Assembly: GCA_030831885.1 (NCBI GenBank)
Contig: JAURKF010000065.1
Location: 1-6,529, forward strand
DNA length: 6,529 bases
Reading direction: 5' to 3'
Source of the DNA: Flavobacteriales bacterium
GTDB taxonomy: Bacteria; Bacteroidota; Bacteroidia; Flavobacteriales; UA16
Part shown: piece by piece, positions 4,801 to 6,529 of the stretch
Numbering within the stretch: position 1 is the stretch's first letter
Layout of the letters: the number at the start of each line of letters is the position of its first letter
Notes under the pieces: generated by a model
Seen by the model: only the letters and a program-made list of their open reading frames with translations
Databases searched by the model: none
What the model was told of the DNA's origin: nothing
Translations under genes and position numbers: made by a program

Positions 4801-6529
4801 TTAATTGCCCGCAGCTGAGTACACCCGCGCCATCATGGCTTTGTATTCTTTGCTTTGGACGAAGGCGTCGTAGGGGCCAAGGAGCTCTCGGAAAGGCATG
4901 GGATCGACAGAAAACTCATCAATACCGGTAACGGAGTAAATCAATTCTTCCATGATTATGGCTGATTGCGCAAAATCTCGCTTCAGATTAAACAGTTTCA
5001 TAGCCGCGAACTGTTTGCGGACTTCATTATGTCGTTCTTCATCTGAACCTAAATAGCCAGAAGCTTCCCGAGAAAAACCCTTGTACATACGTTCCGCTCT
5101 ATCCAGCATCCCAAGATCGACAAGATCCACAAATCCAATGGCAATCGATTCATCGGACAGCATGTCCTCCGCAACCATATGCTGCCAGCGTGGCTCGAGT
5201 TTCATCAGCACGCTGATGAATAATGCGGTATCGCCTTCGTTCAGACATCTCTGCAGCATTCCCTTCAGTTGAATTGTATCGCTGTGTTGACAATGATACC
5301 TGGATTCGATAAGGCAGTAAAGTAATTTTCCCTTTTGCTCCTTTAGAAAAACAGATTTATTATGTTGGAAGATGGAGTCAGTAAATAACTCCGATTGTAG
5401 AGTTCGCCACTTGCACGAATCCAACAAATTAACATAGAGCTGAAAATTTTTCATATCCGGTTTACGGTGGCACAATTGCAACAAGCTATCAGCAAATGAA
5501 ACGGAAACATCTCCCTCGTAATTCGAGATCAAATTGCTTGCGCGAAAAACAACGAACTCATCGTTAAACCCGGGATAATTGTATTTCTCCAGCAAGCGAA
5601 TCTGTTCATTCTTGAACCTATCCAAATCCACGACACCAATGCAACCTATAATATTATTGGCAATTAAATTCGCCGAAGTGTCGCTAAAAAAAACCTCTGC
5701 ATCTTTCGCGCATTGCCTTTCCAGACGACTGAATAGTTGAGAACTGGGAGACTCTTCCTGTTTATTCATCTCCAATGAAGTCGCACGCTTTAATGAGTAA
5801 ATAGTTTGATTGTTACTGCGCCAATTAGATTCAACCCATCTTGCAGTCGCTTTCACCAGCAAATCAGCTTGCTGGGGTAATCGCCCCTTCCCGGTATTGT
5901 ATAGTAAGAAGCAATCTATTGCGGAACCCCAGTTTGAATCTACAAAATCCTCTATCTCCGGCTTATTGACCAGCAATTTAAAAATGTCAGTAGGTTGATA
6001 AATAAGTTCACCATTCGGTTTGTAGTGATAATGGTTTCGCAAAGCCTGTGCATTCAACCAATGTACAATATCTCCATTGAAACCAGGATGTTCCAATGCA
6101 TACAGTTGTGCGCAAAGCAAGCTTAACCCATAGCCACTGGGATACATTTTACTCCACGTTACCAAAGACTCTATCCAATTTGGAACATTGATTGGCCGAT
6201 GCTTCGTGTAATAATTGAAAAGCATAAAACGGAAATCCGCATTCGTGGGATTCTCAGAAATCATTTTGAGAATCTCTTCACCATAGGCCTCATTTATTTC
6301 GTCAGGTGAAGAAAAAACTAATTTCAACATTTTTACACGAGGCCAATCAGGAGCCAACTTCACACAGCTATCCTTTAGAATATAAAAAAGTCTATTATGC
6401 TCTGAAGAACCCCGAGTAACCTGTAGCGAACTCATTGGATCCACTCCCAGTTTAAACATCCACGTGTAATAGGCAGCGCATTTTCCAATACTACTTCTCA
6501 GCTTTGAAAGCGAATCCACCATGCCCTGA
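4801..6529 (-). CDS. Uncharacterised helical (possibly TPR-like) protein, N-terminus probably outside the window
   Basis: I do not recognise this protein. The frame runs from TAA (4803-4801) to the right edge. The first ATG in the window is at 6522-6520 (573 residues), but the two codons before it are open and the N-terminus looks like the middle of a protein, so the true start is likely further right. No signal peptide or membrane helix is visible in this part. The sequence is nearly all amphipathic helix with many aromatic residues and 11 cysteines scattered without a pattern, as in helical-repeat (TPR/SEL-like) proteins. Candidate hairpins are 92-145 (NPTNADFRFMLFNYYTKH then a second helix pair), 320-350, 460-483 and 495-530 (FAAMKLFNLKRDFAQSAI). 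No catalytic motif was found. By eye it is more AT-rich than the GT2 gene. It converges with GT2 across the heptad hairpin and is not in an operon with the other genes seen. A scaffold or protein-interaction role is the most that can be suggested. Confidence 0.75.
   Translation of the reverse strand, partial: QGMVDSLSKLRSSIGKCAAYYTWMFKLGVDPMSSLQVTRGSSEHNRLFYILKDSCVKLAPDWPRVKMLKLVFSSPDEINEAYGEEILKMISENPTNADFRFMLFNYYTKHRPINVPNWIESLVTWSKMYPSGYGLSLLCAQLYALEHPGFNGDIVHWLNAQALRNHYHYKPNGELIYQPTDIFKLLVNKPEIEDFVDSNWGSAIDCFLLYNTGKGRLPQQADLLVKATARWVESNWRSNNQTIYSLKRATSLEMNKQEESPSSQLFSRLERQCAKDAEVFFSDTSANLIANNIIGCIGVVDLDRFKNEQIRLLEKYNYPGFNDEFVVFRASNLISNYEGDVSVSFADSLLQLCHRKPDMKNFQLYVNLLDSCKWRTLQSELFTDSIFQHNKSVFLKEQKGKLLYCLIESRYHCQHSDTIQLKGMLQRCLNEGDTALFISVLMKLEPRWQHMVAEDMLSDESIAIGFVDLVDLGMLDRAERMYKGFSREASGYLGSDEERHNEVRKQFAAMKLFNLKRDFAQSAIIMEELIYSVTGIDEFSVDPMPFRELLGPYDAFVQSKEYKAMMARVYSAAGN

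Overview
The window looks like chromosomal DNA of a Bacteroidota (Bacteroidetes) bacterium. Three things point there: the Bacteroidota-style long LptF/LptG permease, a processive family 2 glycosyltransferase of the type common in that phylum, and a TAnnTTTG-type -7 promoter box. All of this is read from sequence; no database search was possible. The theme is cell-envelope glycan and lipopolysaccharide work. No RNA genes, insertion sequences or CRISPR arrays were seen.

Layout. Positions 1-890 (minus) hold most of a GT4 glycosyltransferase that runs off the left edge. It is joined by a 4-base ATGA overlap to an LptF/LptG permease (887-2317, minus), so the two form a leftward operon. A 198-base divergent gap (2318-2515) follows. 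It carries a candidate promoter for the leftward operon and three degenerate copies of a palindromic repeat built on GGGACGCG/CGCGTCCC. A large cellulose-synthase-like GT2 gene (2516-4717, plus) comes next. The 83-base gap between it and the last gene (4718-4800) is filled almost wholly by two mirrored arrays of five 7-base units, which can fold as a hairpin between the two convergent stop codons. The last gene (4801 to the right edge, minus) encodes a mostly helical protein that I cannot assign; it probably begins outside the window.

The most interesting point is in the GT2 protein. The catalytic motifs and the membrane core look ordinary, but about 218 residues (roughly 487-704) are inserted between its last two membrane segments, in a loop predicted to be periplasmic. 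The insert is beta-rich and resembles, by eye, the IgGFc-binding-type domain found in Bacteroidota surface proteins. If so, this is a polysaccharide synthase with a built-in extracytoplasmic binding or scaffolding module, possibly at the exit of the glycan channel.

Working together: the permease family moves LPS out of the inner membrane, the GT4 probably builds an envelope glycan, and the GT2 probably makes and extrudes a beta-linked polymer. A direct functional link between the leftward operon and the GT2 gene is only inferred from adjacency.
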